Part shown: piece by piece, positions 34,744-43,530 of the stretch | How the letters are laid out: the number at the start of each line of letters is the position of its first letter | Position numbering within the stretch: the first letter of the stretch is position 1 | Source: Foliimonas ilicis | GTDB taxonomy: Bacteria > Pseudomonadota > Alphaproteobacteria > Rhizobiales > Rhizobiaceae | Assembly: GCF_039939195.1 (NCBI RefSeq) | Contig: NZ_JBDUUH010000005.1 | Coordinates: forward strand, 186,001-250,000 | Length of the DNA stretch: 64,000 nucleotides | Direction of reading: 5' to 3' | The notes under the pieces: generated by a model | What the model saw: the letters and a program-made list of their open reading frames with translations, nothing else | What the model was told of the DNA's origin: nothing | Database searches by the model: none | Made by a program: the position numbers and the translations under genes

Positions 34744-36333
34744 TTACTTGGCGATCCAGACGTCATCCATCGGCTCATTAAGACCGATAGCCGTGCGCAC
34801 GAGGTTCTTCACCTTGTCGCGGTAGATCGTGGTGTTCTGCATGTCGAACATCCACAACAGCGGAACGTCTTCGGCGAGGATTTCCTGCACCTGGGTATAA
34901 GCCTCGGCGGCGTCTGCCTGATTTACGGCGTCTGCTGCCTTGGTGAACAGCGCATCGACTTCCGGATTGGCGTATGCCTGGTTGTTGCCCGCATGCGTTC
35001 CCTGAACGATATTGTCGCTATAGTAATTGCGCGACACACCCTGAGCCGGATGGCCGAACTGGTAGAGGAAGTTGAAGGCGAGGTCGAAGTTGAAGCTGCC
35101 GATATTCTGGAGCCATCCGCCCGCATCGACCGCCTGAATGGTGACTGTGAAGCCAAGATCTTCGAGCTGCTGTTTTACATATTCAGCCAGACGGTCCCAG
35201 GTCGATCCATAGGGCAGGCCCATTAGCCGGATGGGATGCTTGCTGAGATCGACGCCGGAGTCCGCCACCAGCTTCTTCGCCAGTTCCATATCGAACGGAT
35301 ATTGCTGGAGATCGGGATCGTGGAACATCGTGGTTTCGGAGAACGGGCCTTTAGCGACCTTGCCCTGACCGAAGAAGATCGCGTTCACGATGAAATCCCG
35401 GTCCAGTGCGTGGTACATCGCCTTGCGGATGTTCTTGTCGGCAAACACTTCGAGGCGAAGGTTCGGCTGGATGAACATCTGCGGCGAGAAATATTCCCAG
35501 CCTGCGGTGGTGCTCTCGACGCCTGGCAAGGCCGTCAGTGTGCGAATGGAGAAGCCTTCGACATCGCCGCCGCGCAGCACATCAACGGTTCCCTGCTCGA
35601 ATGCGATGCTTCGCGAAGCCGAATCCGGGATTACGCGGAAATAAAGCTCGTCAAGGTAAGGCTTGCCATCTTTCCAATAGTCCTCGTTGCGCACGAGATG
35701 GATGAAGCTGCCGCGCTGCCATTCCTTGAATTTGAACGGACCGGTGCCGATCGGCGTGCTGTTGGCCGGATTGGTGCGATAGTCGGTGCCCTGGTAGATG
35801 TGCTTCGGCATGATCGGGAACGAGCTAAGCTCGAAGCCGTAGAGAAATGCCGAGAACGGCTTTTTCATTTTGAAAACGACCGTCAGATCGTCCGGTGCGG
35901 TGACGCTCTCGACATAGGCTTCCGAAATCAGCCTCCAGCGAGGGTGCGCATCGACCAAAAATTCCGTGGCGGCGAAAACAACGTCCGCCGAGGTGAAGGG
36001 CTTGCCATCATGCCACTTCACGCCATCCTGCAGCGAGAAGGTGTAGGTCAGGCCGTCTTCGGAGACTTCCCAGCTTTTCGCAAGCTGCGGCAGAGGTTTG
36101 AGGCTGGCGTCATAAGTCAGCAGGCTTTGATAGATCTGGCCCGCGACATAGAGCGTCGGTCCCTGAGTGTTCAGGCCGACCACGAGCATCGGCGGCTCCG
36201 GCTGCACGATCATGTTCAGCGCGCCGCCCGGTGTAACTTCGGTCGCAGCGGCTTCCTGGGCCATTGCCTGCCCGGCAATGGGCGCGCACGCTAGAATAGC
36301 GGCCGTCGTCAGACGGACCAAGGTTTTCAACAT
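34744..36333 (-). CDS. extracellular solute-binding protein, family 5 (oligopeptide type)
   Basis: 529 residues from the ATG at 36333, preceded by GGGAGA. A Sec-type signal peptide (LKTLVRLTTAAILACAPIAGQAMAQ) ends near residue 26. The mature part has the SBP_bac_5 features LTYTFSLQDGVKWHDGKPFTSADVVFAATEF, PIGTGPFKFKEW and RKAMYHALDRDFIVNAIFFGQGKV. It is the first gene of the operon with permeases, ATPase, TPP enzyme, deacetylase and GntR regulator. The ligand may be an N-acylated amine or short peptide. Confidence 0.93.
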   Translation of the reverse strand: MLKTLVRLTTAAILACAPIAGQAMAQEAAATEVTPGGALNMIVQPEPPMLVVGLNTQGPTLYVAGQIYQSLLTYDASLKPLPQLAKSWEVSEDGLTYTFSLQDGVKWHDGKPFTSADVVFAATEFLVDAHPRWRLISEAYVESVTAPDDLTVVFKMKKPFSAFLYGFELSSFPIMPKHIYQGTDYRTNPANSTPIGTGPFKFKEWQRGSFIHLVRNEDYWKDGKPYLDELYFRVIPDSASRSIAFEQGTVDVLRGGDVEGFSIRTLTALPGVESTTAGWEYFSPQMFIQPNLRLEVFADKNIRKAMYHALDRDFIVNAIFFGQGKVAKGPFSETTMFHDPDLQQYPFDMELAKKLVADSGVDLSKHPIRLMGLPYGSTWDRLAEYVKQQLEDLGFTVTIQAVDAGGWLQNIGSFNFDLAFNFLYQFGHPAQGVSRNYYSDNIVQGTHAGNNQAYANPEVDALFTKAADAVNQADAAEAYTQVQEILAEDVPLLWMFDMQNTTIYRDKVKNLVRTAIGLNEPMDDVWIAK

Positions 36334-36407
36334 ATTGGAGTCTCCCATTCAGAGCGCGCCGTGCGCTGCCTTTCAGATCAATCAGGTAGGGTTCTTATTT
36401 TCTTTTT

Positions 36408-36437
36408 ACATTAAGATGCATCTTAAAGAGCTGTCAA
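36408..36437 (-). promoter_or_regulatory. promoter with palindromic operator for the SBP-HDAC operon
   Basis: On the minus strand a perfect -35 TTGACA (36437-36432) is followed by a 17-base spacer and a weak -10, TTAATG (36414-36409). The perfect palindrome TTAAGATGCATCTTAA occupies 36411-36426, inside the spacer and over the -10. A protein bound there would block RNA polymerase. The start codon is about 78 bases downstream. The core GATGCATC recurs at 36545-36552. The GntR protein at the end of this operon is the obvious candidate repressor. The remaining gap 36438-36689 is AT-rich and shows no gene. Confidence 0.65.
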
Positions 36438-36689
36438 CTGAAACTTCAGGGACGCCATAATCAATTGAAATAACACGAATAAATATTGAAATCGATAATT
36501 CGACTATATGCCTCGCGTCGAGGTGCGCGAATTTTTCTAAATTAGATGCATCATTTTTTGAGATTCAGAATCGCTCTCGCAGCAAGGCAGACGCGACGGG
36601 ACGAAAAATGCGGGAAGGGCAGCTTGCGATTTCACGAATTCTGGAGCCGCCGCCAGAACCTAGCGCCGCGCGGAAGCGCGGGGCGTATG

Positions 36690-36733
36690 CCCTTGGGCGG
36701 CCGTTATTCCGGCCGCCCAAGGGCCGGATTTTT
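36690..36733. terminator. strong 14-bp hairpin terminator
   Basis: CCCTTGGGCGGCCG (36690-36703) pairs perfectly with CGGCCGCCCAAGGG (36710-36723) around TTATTC. On the plus strand TTTTT follows at 36729-36733. It lies just after the stop of the minus-strand aldehyde dehydrogenase and would end that transcript; the T-run favours the plus direction. A smaller hairpin CCGCGC-GGAA-GCGCGG is at 36666-36681. Confidence 0.75.
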
Positions 36734-36745
36734 CGAAGAAGAAGG

Positions 36746-38197
36746 TTACGCCTGACCGTTCCAGGCCGAGATCTGCTTGGAATCCATGAATTCTTCCAGA
36801 CCCGTTATTCCGCCTTCGCGCGCCCGGCCAGATGCTTTGACGCCGCCGAAAGCCGAACCTGCACCTAGCCCTTCGCCGTTCATTTCGATCATTCCCGCGC
36901 GCAGCCGGCGAGCAAGGCGGTTGCGCCGCTCCCCATCCTGCGACTGGACGTAGTTCGTCAGGCCGTAGAGCGTATCGTTGGCCATCTCGACTGCTTCCTC
37001 TTCACTGTCGAAGGGGATGATCGACAGAACCGGTCCGAAGATTTCCTGACGGGCGATCGTCATGTCGTTATTGACATCTGCGAAAACCGTGGGACGCACG
37101 AAATAGCCGCGATTGACGCCTTCCGGCAGGCCGGGACCGCCAGCGACCAGGCGTGCGCCTTCGCTGATGCCCTGCTCGATCAGGCCCTGGATCTTGTCCC
37201 ATTGCAGCTTGCTGACGACCGGGCCGATATGCTTGCCAGCCTGATGAGCAGAGGCGACCTGAGTTTCCTTCGCCACCTTTGCCGCAGTTTCGACGGTCTG
37301 GTCATAGATCGAACGCTCGACAAACATACGCGTCGGTGCATTGCACGACTGACCGCTATTGTTGAAGCAATGCTTCGCGCCGCGCTCGACCGCCTTTTGG
37401 TCGGCATCTGCGAAGACCAGATTGGCGCCCTTGCCGCCGAGTTCCAGTGTGACTTTCTTCAGCGAGTCCGCGGCGGCCTTGGTGATCGCAATGCCTGCGC
37501 GGGTCGAGCCGGTGAAGGAAATCATATCGACGTCCGGATGTGTCGAAAGCTGCGTGCCGACTCCCGTTCCGTCACCATTGACGAGGTTGAAGACGCCCTT
37601 CGGCAGCCCGGCCTCATGGACGATCTCGGCAAAGAGCATCGAGGAAAGCGGCGCGATCTCGGAAGGCTTCAGTACGGCCGTGTCGCCTGCGAGCAGCGCA
37701 GGGATTACCTTGAGCGTGACCTGGTTCATCGGCCAGTTCCAAGGCGTGATCAGGCCGACGACGCCGACCGGTTCCCAGGCGACCATGGTGGTCGGGGCGT
37801 GATCGCCGAGCGGGCGGACGAACTCGAAATCCTTGAAGGCGGTAATGAAGTTCTCGATATGGTAGGTGCCTGCGCCGACCTGCGAAGCCAGCGACATGTC
37901 GCTGGGTGCGCCCATTTCCACAGTCATGGCCGCAGCCATGTCCTTTGCACGACGCTTGTAGATCTCGAGAATCTTCTCGACATAGGCGAGACGTTCCGCC
38001 GGTGGCGTCTGCGACCATGCCGGGAAGGCGGCCTTCGCCGCGGCCACGGCGCGATCGGTATCCGCCTGATCGCCAAGGCTGATGATGGCGACGGCTTCTT
38101 CGGTCGACGGGTCGATGACCTCAAGATCGTTCGGCTTGGAAGGCTCTATCCATTCGCCATTGATGTAGAATTTCCGCTTGTCCGTTAGTTCAACCAT
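36746..38197 (-). CDS. aldehyde dehydrogenase family protein
   Basis: 483 residues. TPWNWPMNQVTLKVIPALLAGDTAVLKPSE, FTGSTRAG, the catalytic base in LELGGKGAN and the catalytic cysteine in NSGQSCNAPTRM show a complete ALDH. It resembles broad-specificity members close to succinoylpyridine and betaine-type semialdehyde dehydrogenases. GAGG precedes the ATG. It follows the ALDH at 38280-39743 by 82 bases, and is followed by a strong terminator. Together with the aminotransferase it could oxidise an amino-aldehyde or semialdehyde. Confidence 0.92.
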   Translation of the reverse strand: MVELTDKRKFYINGEWIEPSKPNDLEVIDPSTEEAVAIISLGDQADTDRAVAAAKAAFPAWSQTPPAERLAYVEKILEIYKRRAKDMAAAMTVEMGAPSDMSLASQVGAGTYHIENFITAFKDFEFVRPLGDHAPTTMVAWEPVGVVGLITPWNWPMNQVTLKVIPALLAGDTAVLKPSEIAPLSSMLFAEIVHEAGLPKGVFNLVNGDGTGVGTQLSTHPDVDMISFTGSTRAGIAITKAAADSLKKVTLELGGKGANLVFADADQKAVERGAKHCFNNSGQSCNAPTRMFVERSIYDQTVETAAKVAKETQVASAHQAGKHIGPVVSKLQWDKIQGLIEQGISEGARLVAGGPGLPEGVNRGYFVRPTVFADVNNDMTIARQEIFGPVLSIIPFDSEEEAVEMANDTLYGLTNYVQSQDGERRNRLARRLRAGMIEMNGEGLGAGSAFGGVKASGRAREGGITGLEEFMDSKQISAWNGQA

Positions 38198-38246
38198 CGT
38201 ATCCTCTTTTTTTAGCCGCGGATGAATGATGCGGCGCTTAGTCTGG

Positions 38247-38259
38247 AGCTTCCGAAGCT
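38247..38259. promoter_or_regulatory. palindrome AGCTTC-C-GAAGCT upstream of ALDH
   Basis: A perfect 6-bp inverted repeat around one base in the 82-base gap between the two aldehyde dehydrogenase genes. It is too tight for an RNA hairpin, so a protein-binding site is more plausible. No regulator can be assigned. Confidence 0.35.
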
Positions 38260-38279
38260 ACACGCAGCGTTGATATCAC

Positions 38280-39743
38280 TCAAAGGGGATTCGTATACGC
38301 GGTTTTCGAAGTGGTGAAGAACTCGCGCGCTGCACGCCCCTGCTCACGTGGACCATAACTCGAAGCTTTGCGGCCACCGAACGGAACATGATAGTCCACG
38401 CCCGCCGTCGGCAGATTCACGAAGACCATGCCGGAAGTGGAACGGGTCTTGAAATCCTCCGAATATTTCAGCGACGTCGTGCAGATTCCCGACGACAGGC
38501 CGAGATCGGAATCATTGGCGATCGCAAGTGCTTCGTCGTAGTCCGCCGCTTTCAGGACGCTGACGACCGGCCCGAAAATTTCCTCGCGCACGTGGACCAT
38601 ATCGTTGGTACAATTCGCATAGACCGCCGGGGAGAGATAGAAGCCGCGTTGCGGTCGATCCAGTACCTCGCCGCCGCAGAGCCTTTCCGCGCCTTCGCCA
38701 TCGGCAATCCCGATATAGCGCAGATTGGTGCTCAACTGGCGCTCATCGACCACCGGTCCGATCTGGCTTGCTGGATCGAGCGCATTGCCCACGACGAGCT
38801 TGCGAGCACGGGCAGCCATGCCCTCCGCCAATGAATCGTAAATGCCTGGAGTGGCGATGATGCGGGTGTTGGATGTGCAGCGCTGACCGGTCGAGATGAC
38901 CGATCCGCCGATGGCGCAATCGATGGCGTTTTCCAGATTTGCGTCATCCAGCACGACGAGCGGGCTCTTTCCGCCCATCTCTTGCTGGATTTTGCCGCCG
39001 CGCTCGGCCACGATCGTACGGATGCCGCGACCGGTCGCTTCCGAACCGGTAAAGGACACCGCATTTACATCGGGTGATTTCGCGATGACATCGCCCACCA
39101 CGCTGCCGCGCCCCATGACGAGGTTGAACACGCCGGCAGGTAGGCCGGACCGCGACAGGATTTCCGCAAGTGCCCATCCACAAGCAGGGGTGAGGTCGGC
39201 CGGTTTGAACACGACAGTATTGCCGAAGGCCAGCGCCGGAGCGATCTTCCAGGCCGGAATGGCGATGGGGAAATTCCAGGGCGTGATGAGGCCGACGACG
39301 CCCACGGGCTCGTTGCGGACTTCGACGCGCACGCCCGGACGGATCGACGCAATCGCCAGGCCTTCCACGCGCAGGGCTTCCTGCGCATAGAACTTGAACA
39401 ACTGGGCGGCGCGGGTGACTTCGCCGATGCCTTCGGAAATGATCTTTCCTTCCTCGCGCGACAGCAATGCACCGAGTTCCTCGCGGCGCGCCAGCAATTC
39501 GACGCCGACCCGCTCGAGGATTTCGGCCCGCAACTGAGGCGAGGCGCCCGACCATGACGGAAGTGCTGCCTTTGCCGAAGCGATCGCGTCATGGGTCTGC
39601 TGCGCGGATGCCCGCGCATAAAGACCGACCAGATCGTCGAGGTCCGAAGGGTTGCGGTTCTCGGTGAGATCATCGCTGCCGACCCATTCGCCAGCGATGT
39701 AGTTGGCTTTTTCCAAGTTTGTCATATCAGTCATTCCGTTCAT
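38280..39743 (-). CDS. aldehyde dehydrogenase, 2-oxoglutarate semialdehyde dehydrogenase-like
   Basis: 487 residues; the ATG at 39743 overlaps the aminotransferase stop (ATGA), which supports this start. Motifs: TPWNFPIAIPAWKIAPALAFGNTVVFKPAD, FTGSEATGR, catalytic base in QEMGGKSP, catalytic cysteine in STGQRCTSNTR. The IPAWKIAPALAFGNTVVFKPA pattern is typical of 2,5-dioxovalerate (2-oxoglutarate semialdehyde) and related dehydrogenases. Coupling to an aminotransferase suggests the substrate is the semialdehyde that enzyme makes. Exact substrate not provable. Confidence 0.92.
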   Translation of the reverse strand: MNGMTDMTNLEKANYIAGEWVGSDDLTENRNPSDLDDLVGLYARASAQQTHDAIASAKAALPSWSGASPQLRAEILERVGVELLARREELGALLSREEGKIISEGIGEVTRAAQLFKFYAQEALRVEGLAIASIRPGVRVEVRNEPVGVVGLITPWNFPIAIPAWKIAPALAFGNTVVFKPADLTPACGWALAEILSRSGLPAGVFNLVMGRGSVVGDVIAKSPDVNAVSFTGSEATGRGIRTIVAERGGKIQQEMGGKSPLVVLDDANLENAIDCAIGGSVISTGQRCTSNTRIIATPGIYDSLAEGMAARARKLVVGNALDPASQIGPVVDERQLSTNLRYIGIADGEGAERLCGGEVLDRPQRGFYLSPAVYANCTNDMVHVREEIFGPVVSVLKAADYDEALAIANDSDLGLSSGICTTSLKYSEDFKTRSTSGMVFVNLPTAGVDYHVPFGGRKASSYGPREQGRAAREFFTTSKTAYTNPL

Positions 39744-41119
39744 GCCACGCCGATTTCGGTTTCTACTTCGCGCAGCGACTTCGCGATGATCTCAAACATA
39801 TCGTCGGCTTGCGCCTGCGTGATGATCATCGGCGGGCAGAAAGCCACGGCATCGCCCATGTTGCGCGAAATCAGGCCGTTGCGCTGCATCGCGGCGTTCA
39901 TCAGGCCGCCGAGCTGACCGACGCTTTCGACGGTCTTCGCCTGCTTGTCGTTGACGAGTTCGATCGCTGCGATCAGACCCACGCCGCGCACTTCGCCGAC
40001 GAGCGGGCTGCTTTTTAGTGTTTCCAGACGGCCACGGAAATGTGCGCCGACATCGCGGGCGTTGCCGACAAGATCGCGCTCCTTGATGATTGCAAGGTTT
40101 TCGAGCGCGACCGCAGCGCCCAGCGGATGGCCACCGGCCGTGAAGCCGTGACCGAACGTTCCGATACGGCTGCTTTCCTCTGCGATAGGTGCGAACACGC
40201 GGTCATTGACCATGATGGCCGAGAACGGAACGTAGCTCGACGTGATCTGCTTAGACATGACCATGATGTCGGGCCGGATGCCGTAGGTGCCAGAGCCGAA
40301 CATCTGCCCGGTTCGGCCGAAGCCGCAGATGACTTCGTCGGCTACGAACAGGATGTCGTACTTCGCAAGCACTGCCTGGATTTTCTCGAAATAGGTCGCC
40401 GGCGGGGTCACGACGCCGCCTGCTCCCATGACCGGCTCGGCGAAGAATGCCGCGATCGTGTCTGGACCTTCGCGCTGGATCAGTGCGTCCAGATCGTCTG
40501 CGCAACGCGTGGCGAAGGCTTCTTCGGTTTCGCCCGGCTTGCCGTCCTTCCAGTAATGCGGTGCCGTGGTATGCAGCACGCGGTCGATCGGCAGATCGAA
40601 TGAGCGGTGATTGTTGGGCAACCCCGTCAGGCTGCCGGAAGCGATGGTCACGCCGTGATAGCCGCGCTGGCGGGCGATAACCTTCTTCTTCCCAGGCTTG
40701 CCCATCGCGTTGGAGCGATACCAGATCATCTTGAGGACGGTGTCGTTCGCTTCCGAACCCGAATTCGTATAAAAGACCTTGCTCATTGGCACAGGCGCGA
40801 GTGCGATCAGTTGCTCCGCCAGATCGATCGCCGGTCCGTGGCTCTTATGGCCGAAATTGTGGTAGAAGGGCAGCTTCTGCGCCTGTTCGGTCATGGCCGT
40901 GATCAGGCGCTGTTCCTTGAAGCCGAGGCCGACGCTCCACAGACCCGCCAAGCCCTCGATATAGCGGCGGCCTTCATTGTCGGTGACGTAGATGCCTTCG
41001 CCGTCTTCGATGATCATCGGGCCGACTTCCATATGCCGCTGGGCGTTGGTGTAACCATGGAAGTGATAGGCGATGTCGCGCGCTTCGGCTGTCTGGTCGA
41101 AATTGGTCATGTCGTTCAT
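39740..41119 (-). CDS. class III aminotransferase, PLP-dependent (omega-amino acid/amine type)
   Basis: 459 residues from the ATG at 41119. The PLP lysine is K290 in MSKQITSSYVPFSA; VADEVICGFGRTG holds the cofactor-contact aspartate; TNSGSEANDT binds the phosphate. The overall sequence matches the omega-transaminase/putrescine-pyruvate aminotransferase group (SpuC-like), which converts terminal amines to aldehydes using pyruvate or 2-oxoglutarate. It lies between an L-2-hydroxyglutarate oxidase and two aldehyde dehydrogenases, so a diamine or omega-amino acid route is plausible. Confidence 0.92.
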   Translation of the reverse strand: MNDMTNFDQTAEARDIAYHFHGYTNAQRHMEVGPMIIEDGEGIYVTDNEGRRYIEGLAGLWSVGLGFKEQRLITAMTEQAQKLPFYHNFGHKSHGPAIDLAEQLIALAPVPMSKVFYTNSGSEANDTVLKMIWYRSNAMGKPGKKKVIARQRGYHGVTIASGSLTGLPNNHRSFDLPIDRVLHTTAPHYWKDGKPGETEEAFATRCADDLDALIQREGPDTIAAFFAEPVMGAGGVVTPPATYFEKIQAVLAKYDILFVADEVICGFGRTGQMFGSGTYGIRPDIMVMSKQITSSYVPFSAIMVNDRVFAPIAEESSRIGTFGHGFTAGGHPLGAAVALENLAIIKERDLVGNARDVGAHFRGRLETLKSSPLVGEVRGVGLIAAIELVNDKQAKTVESVGQLGGLMNAAMQRNGLISRNMGDAVAFCPPMIITQAQADDMFEIIAKSLREVETEIGVA

Positions 41120-41205
41120 CGTCTGGAACCTTGCATGTTCGCCGGACCATCGATGGCCGGCTGTTCGTATCAAATGCGGCGCTTCTTACGCCGGGCGGAG
41201 GCCGT

Positions 41206-42408
41206 TCAGCTCGAAATCTTCTGCAGGACCTGTTCTCCGATTTCCGCGCCAATCGGAAAGGCCGAGGTGGCAGCGGGCGAGGGGGCGTTGCAGACATGGA
41301 TCGTGCGGGCCGTCTGGCGCAGCAGAAAATCGTCGATCATCTTGCCATCGCGGTTTACAGCCTGCGCGCGTATTCCCGGTGCGTAAGGCTGCAGATCGTC
41401 CAGCGTCAGGTCAGGGCAATAGCGGCGGCAGCGATCCAGATAAACGCGGCGCGATAGCGTGCCTTGTAATTCGTGTAGGCCCGGACGGACGGAACGCGCC
41501 ATGAGCTTCCAGAAACCCGGAAAAGCCAGACTGCGCGCCAGATCCGCCACGGCTATGCCGTTGCGCTCATAGGTTTCGCGGCCAAAGGAGAACACCGCAT
41601 TCGGCCCGACGGTCGTGTAGCCGCCGATCATCTTGGTGAGATGTACGCCGAGGAAGGGCAGGGATGGATCGGGAACCGGATAAATCAGATGCCGCACCAG
41701 TGCGCCCGCCCTTTCCGACAGGCGGAAATACTCACCCCGGAAGGGGATGATGCGGAAATCGTCGGCCAATCCCGACATGTCCGCGATACGGTCGGCCTGT
41801 AGTCCGCAGCAGGCGACGGCCATTGCGCCTGCAATGTCACCTGTATCGGTCTCGACGGTCACGCCATCGGATGTCTCGCGCAGTCCGGTGACGGCTGTCC
41901 CGAAACGGAACTCGACGCCATCGGCGGAGAGGCGATCGCGAAGCACCCGGCAGATCCGGCCGTAGTCGACTATGCCGCTGGCCGGGCTGAGAATAGCGCG
42001 CACACCGGTCACGTTGGGCTCGATCTCGGCCATCTCGGCCGCATCGATCATGCGAATGTCGAGGCCGTTCGTCTCGGCCCTCTGGCGCAAATTCTCCAGC
42101 GCGGCGAGTTCGCTGTCATCGGTCGCCACGATCAGCTTGCCGCAATCGTCGAACGGAATCTCGTTTTCGTGGCAGAAACGCTTCGTCTGCTCGGCACCCG
42201 CTTTGCAGAGGCGCGACTTCAAGCTGCCGGGTGCGTAATAGATGCCTGCATGGATGACGCCGGAATTATGCCCGGTCTGATGCTTGCCCGGCGCATCTTC
42301 CTTCTCAAGCACCACGATCCGCATGTCCGGGCGGGCGCGCCTCAGATAGTGCGTGGTGGCAAGGCCGACGATTCCCGCTCCGATTACGATGATGTCATAT
42401 CTTGCCAC
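41206..42408 (-). CDS. lhgO: L-2-hydroxyglutarate oxidase (LhgO/L2HGDH family)
   Basis: 400 residues, starting with GTG at 42408. The FAD site YDIIVIGAGIVGLATTHYL and the family-specific GKHQTGHNSGVIHAGIYYAPGSLKSRLCKAG are clear, as is FDDCGKLIVAT. The enzyme oxidises L-2-hydroxyglutarate to 2-oxoglutarate, passing electrons to the respiratory chain. In the glutarate branch of lysine/cadaverine catabolism it follows the CsiD/GlaH hydroxylase, which is not in the window. The gene is divergent from a LysR regulator 95 bases away. Confidence 0.92.
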   Translation of the reverse strand: MARYDIIVIGAGIVGLATTHYLRRARPDMRIVVLEKEDAPGKHQTGHNSGVIHAGIYYAPGSLKSRLCKAGAEQTKRFCHENEIPFDDCGKLIVATDDSELAALENLRQRAETNGLDIRMIDAAEMAEIEPNVTGVRAILSPASGIVDYGRICRVLRDRLSADGVEFRFGTAVTGLRETSDGVTVETDTGDIAGAMAVACCGLQADRIADMSGLADDFRIIPFRGEYFRLSERAGALVRHLIYPVPDPSLPFLGVHLTKMIGGYTTVGPNAVFSFGRETYERNGIAVADLARSLAFPGFWKLMARSVRPGLHELQGTLSRRVYLDRCRRYCPDLTLDDLQPYAPGIRAQAVNRDGKMIDDFLLRQTARTIHVCNAPSPAATSAFPIGAEIGEQVLQKISS

Positions 42409-42433
42409 GCAGTCGTCGCTTCCATCCGTATTT

Positions 42434-42447
42434 CTGGAGACCTCCAG
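42434..42447. promoter_or_regulatory. dyad CTGGAG-AC-CTCCAG in the lhgO/LysR divergent gap
   Basis: A 6-2-6 inverted repeat in the 95-base region between divergent genes, the usual position of a LysR-type binding site. It does not have the classic T-N11-A form, so assignment to the adjacent LysR protein is tentative. Confidence 0.4.
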
Positions 42448-42503
42448 CTAGCCAATCAGTTCGTGAAGTTCGATACTAAAGTGCTTGACGTCGGTTTGAC
42501 GAT

Positions 42504-43469
42504 TTGAAAACTATCGCGCTCCGAGACCTGGAGCCGATTTTGACACAGCCTTTCAAGCCCTTCCGAGGCAACCCCTCGGATGCCGACATTGCGCGCCTAC
42601 GTGAATTCGTGGAGATCGTCGCGGCAGGAGGCGTAACCGCGGCTCAGGCGCGGCTTGGTAAGGGCAAGTCGGCCATCAGCCTGGGTCTTACACGCCTGGA
42701 AGAGCGTCTGGGCCTGCGTTTATGCGAGCGTGGCCGATCCGGTTTCCGGCTTACCGAGCAAGGCCAACTGGTGCATTCGGCCGCCGTTCAACTGCTCAAC
42801 GAGATAGGCCGTTTCAGCGAATTTGTCGGCGCGGCGACGCGGCGGCTGGAAGACGAGATCACGATGCTGGCCGATGACAGCTTCGTGTTCGCATTCGCCG
42901 ATCCTCTGGCGCGCGCGATCGCGCGCATCAGCGATCGTTATCCGGATCTGAAACTGAACATCCGCATGACATCGCCAGATCAGGTCTATGCATCCGTATT
43001 GGAAGGATCGGCGGATCTAGGATTCACCGCGCTGATCCGCAATAGCGATGCGCTCGATGCCACATCCGTTTGCGCCGAACGCATGGGGATTTTCTGCGGC
43101 CGGGGCCATCCCCTGTTCAACCGGGACGATGCGACGCTGAGTTACGACGAATTGCGCCGGCATGGCTTTGTCGCCGCGGAAGTCACGCAGGAGGAGGCGT
43201 TCTCGGAATTTGTTCGCGGCCTGATGATCAAGGCGGTGGCGCCGACGATTCTGTCGCGGATGATCATGATATTGTCCTCGCGCTATCTCGGAATGGTCCC
43301 TATCGAATTCGCCCGCTATTGGGTGGAAAAAGGGGCAATTAGGGAGCTTCGCATCAATGGCGGCCAGACTGAAAACATGTGCTATCTCATCCATCGCAAG
43401 GCCCGGCCTCTCGGTCTTGGAAGCACCATCTTCCGCGGAATTCTGGTCGATGAGCTGCGCGAGCAATGA
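42504..43469 (+). CDS. LysR-family transcriptional regulator
   Basis: 321 residues. The start must be a TTG (42504 or the later in-frame TTG at 42540): no ATG or GTG lies between the upstream in-frame stop at 42486 and the helix-turn-helix. DNA-binding region: LREFVEIVAAGGVTAAQARLGKGKSAISLGLTRLEERLGLRLCERGRSGFRLTEQG, an unusual but recognisable LysR N-terminus preceded by about 30 extra residues. The C-terminal substrate-binding fold follows. Probably controls the divergent lhgO-aminotransferase-ALDH genes. Confidence 0.85.
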   Translation: MKTIALRDLEPILTQPFKPFRGNPSDADIARLREFVEIVAAGGVTAAQARLGKGKSAISLGLTRLEERLGLRLCERGRSGFRLTEQGQLVHSAAVQLLNEIGRFSEFVGAATRRLEDEITMLADDSFVFAFADPLARAIARISDRYPDLKLNIRMTSPDQVYASVLEGSADLGFTALIRNSDALDATSVCAERMGIFCGRGHPLFNRDDATLSYDELRRHGFVAAEVTQEEAFSEFVRGLMIKAVAPTILSRMIMILSSRYLGMVPIEFARYWVEKGAIRELRINGGQTENMCYLIHRKARPLGLGSTIFRGILVDELREQ

Positions 43470-43484
43470 CTAAACGCAAATAGG

Positions 43485-43510
43485 CCCACCACTCCTTCCG
43501 AAGTGGCGGG
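43485..43510. terminator. bidirectional hairpin between convergent LysR and oleate hydratase genes
   Basis: CCCACCACT (43485-43493) and AGTGGCGGG (43502-43510) form a stem with one mismatch in the 61-base convergent gap. It can terminate both transcripts, although T-runs are not immediately adjacent. Confidence 0.5.
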
Positions 43511-43530
43511 TATCAATAAACGGAAAGAAG

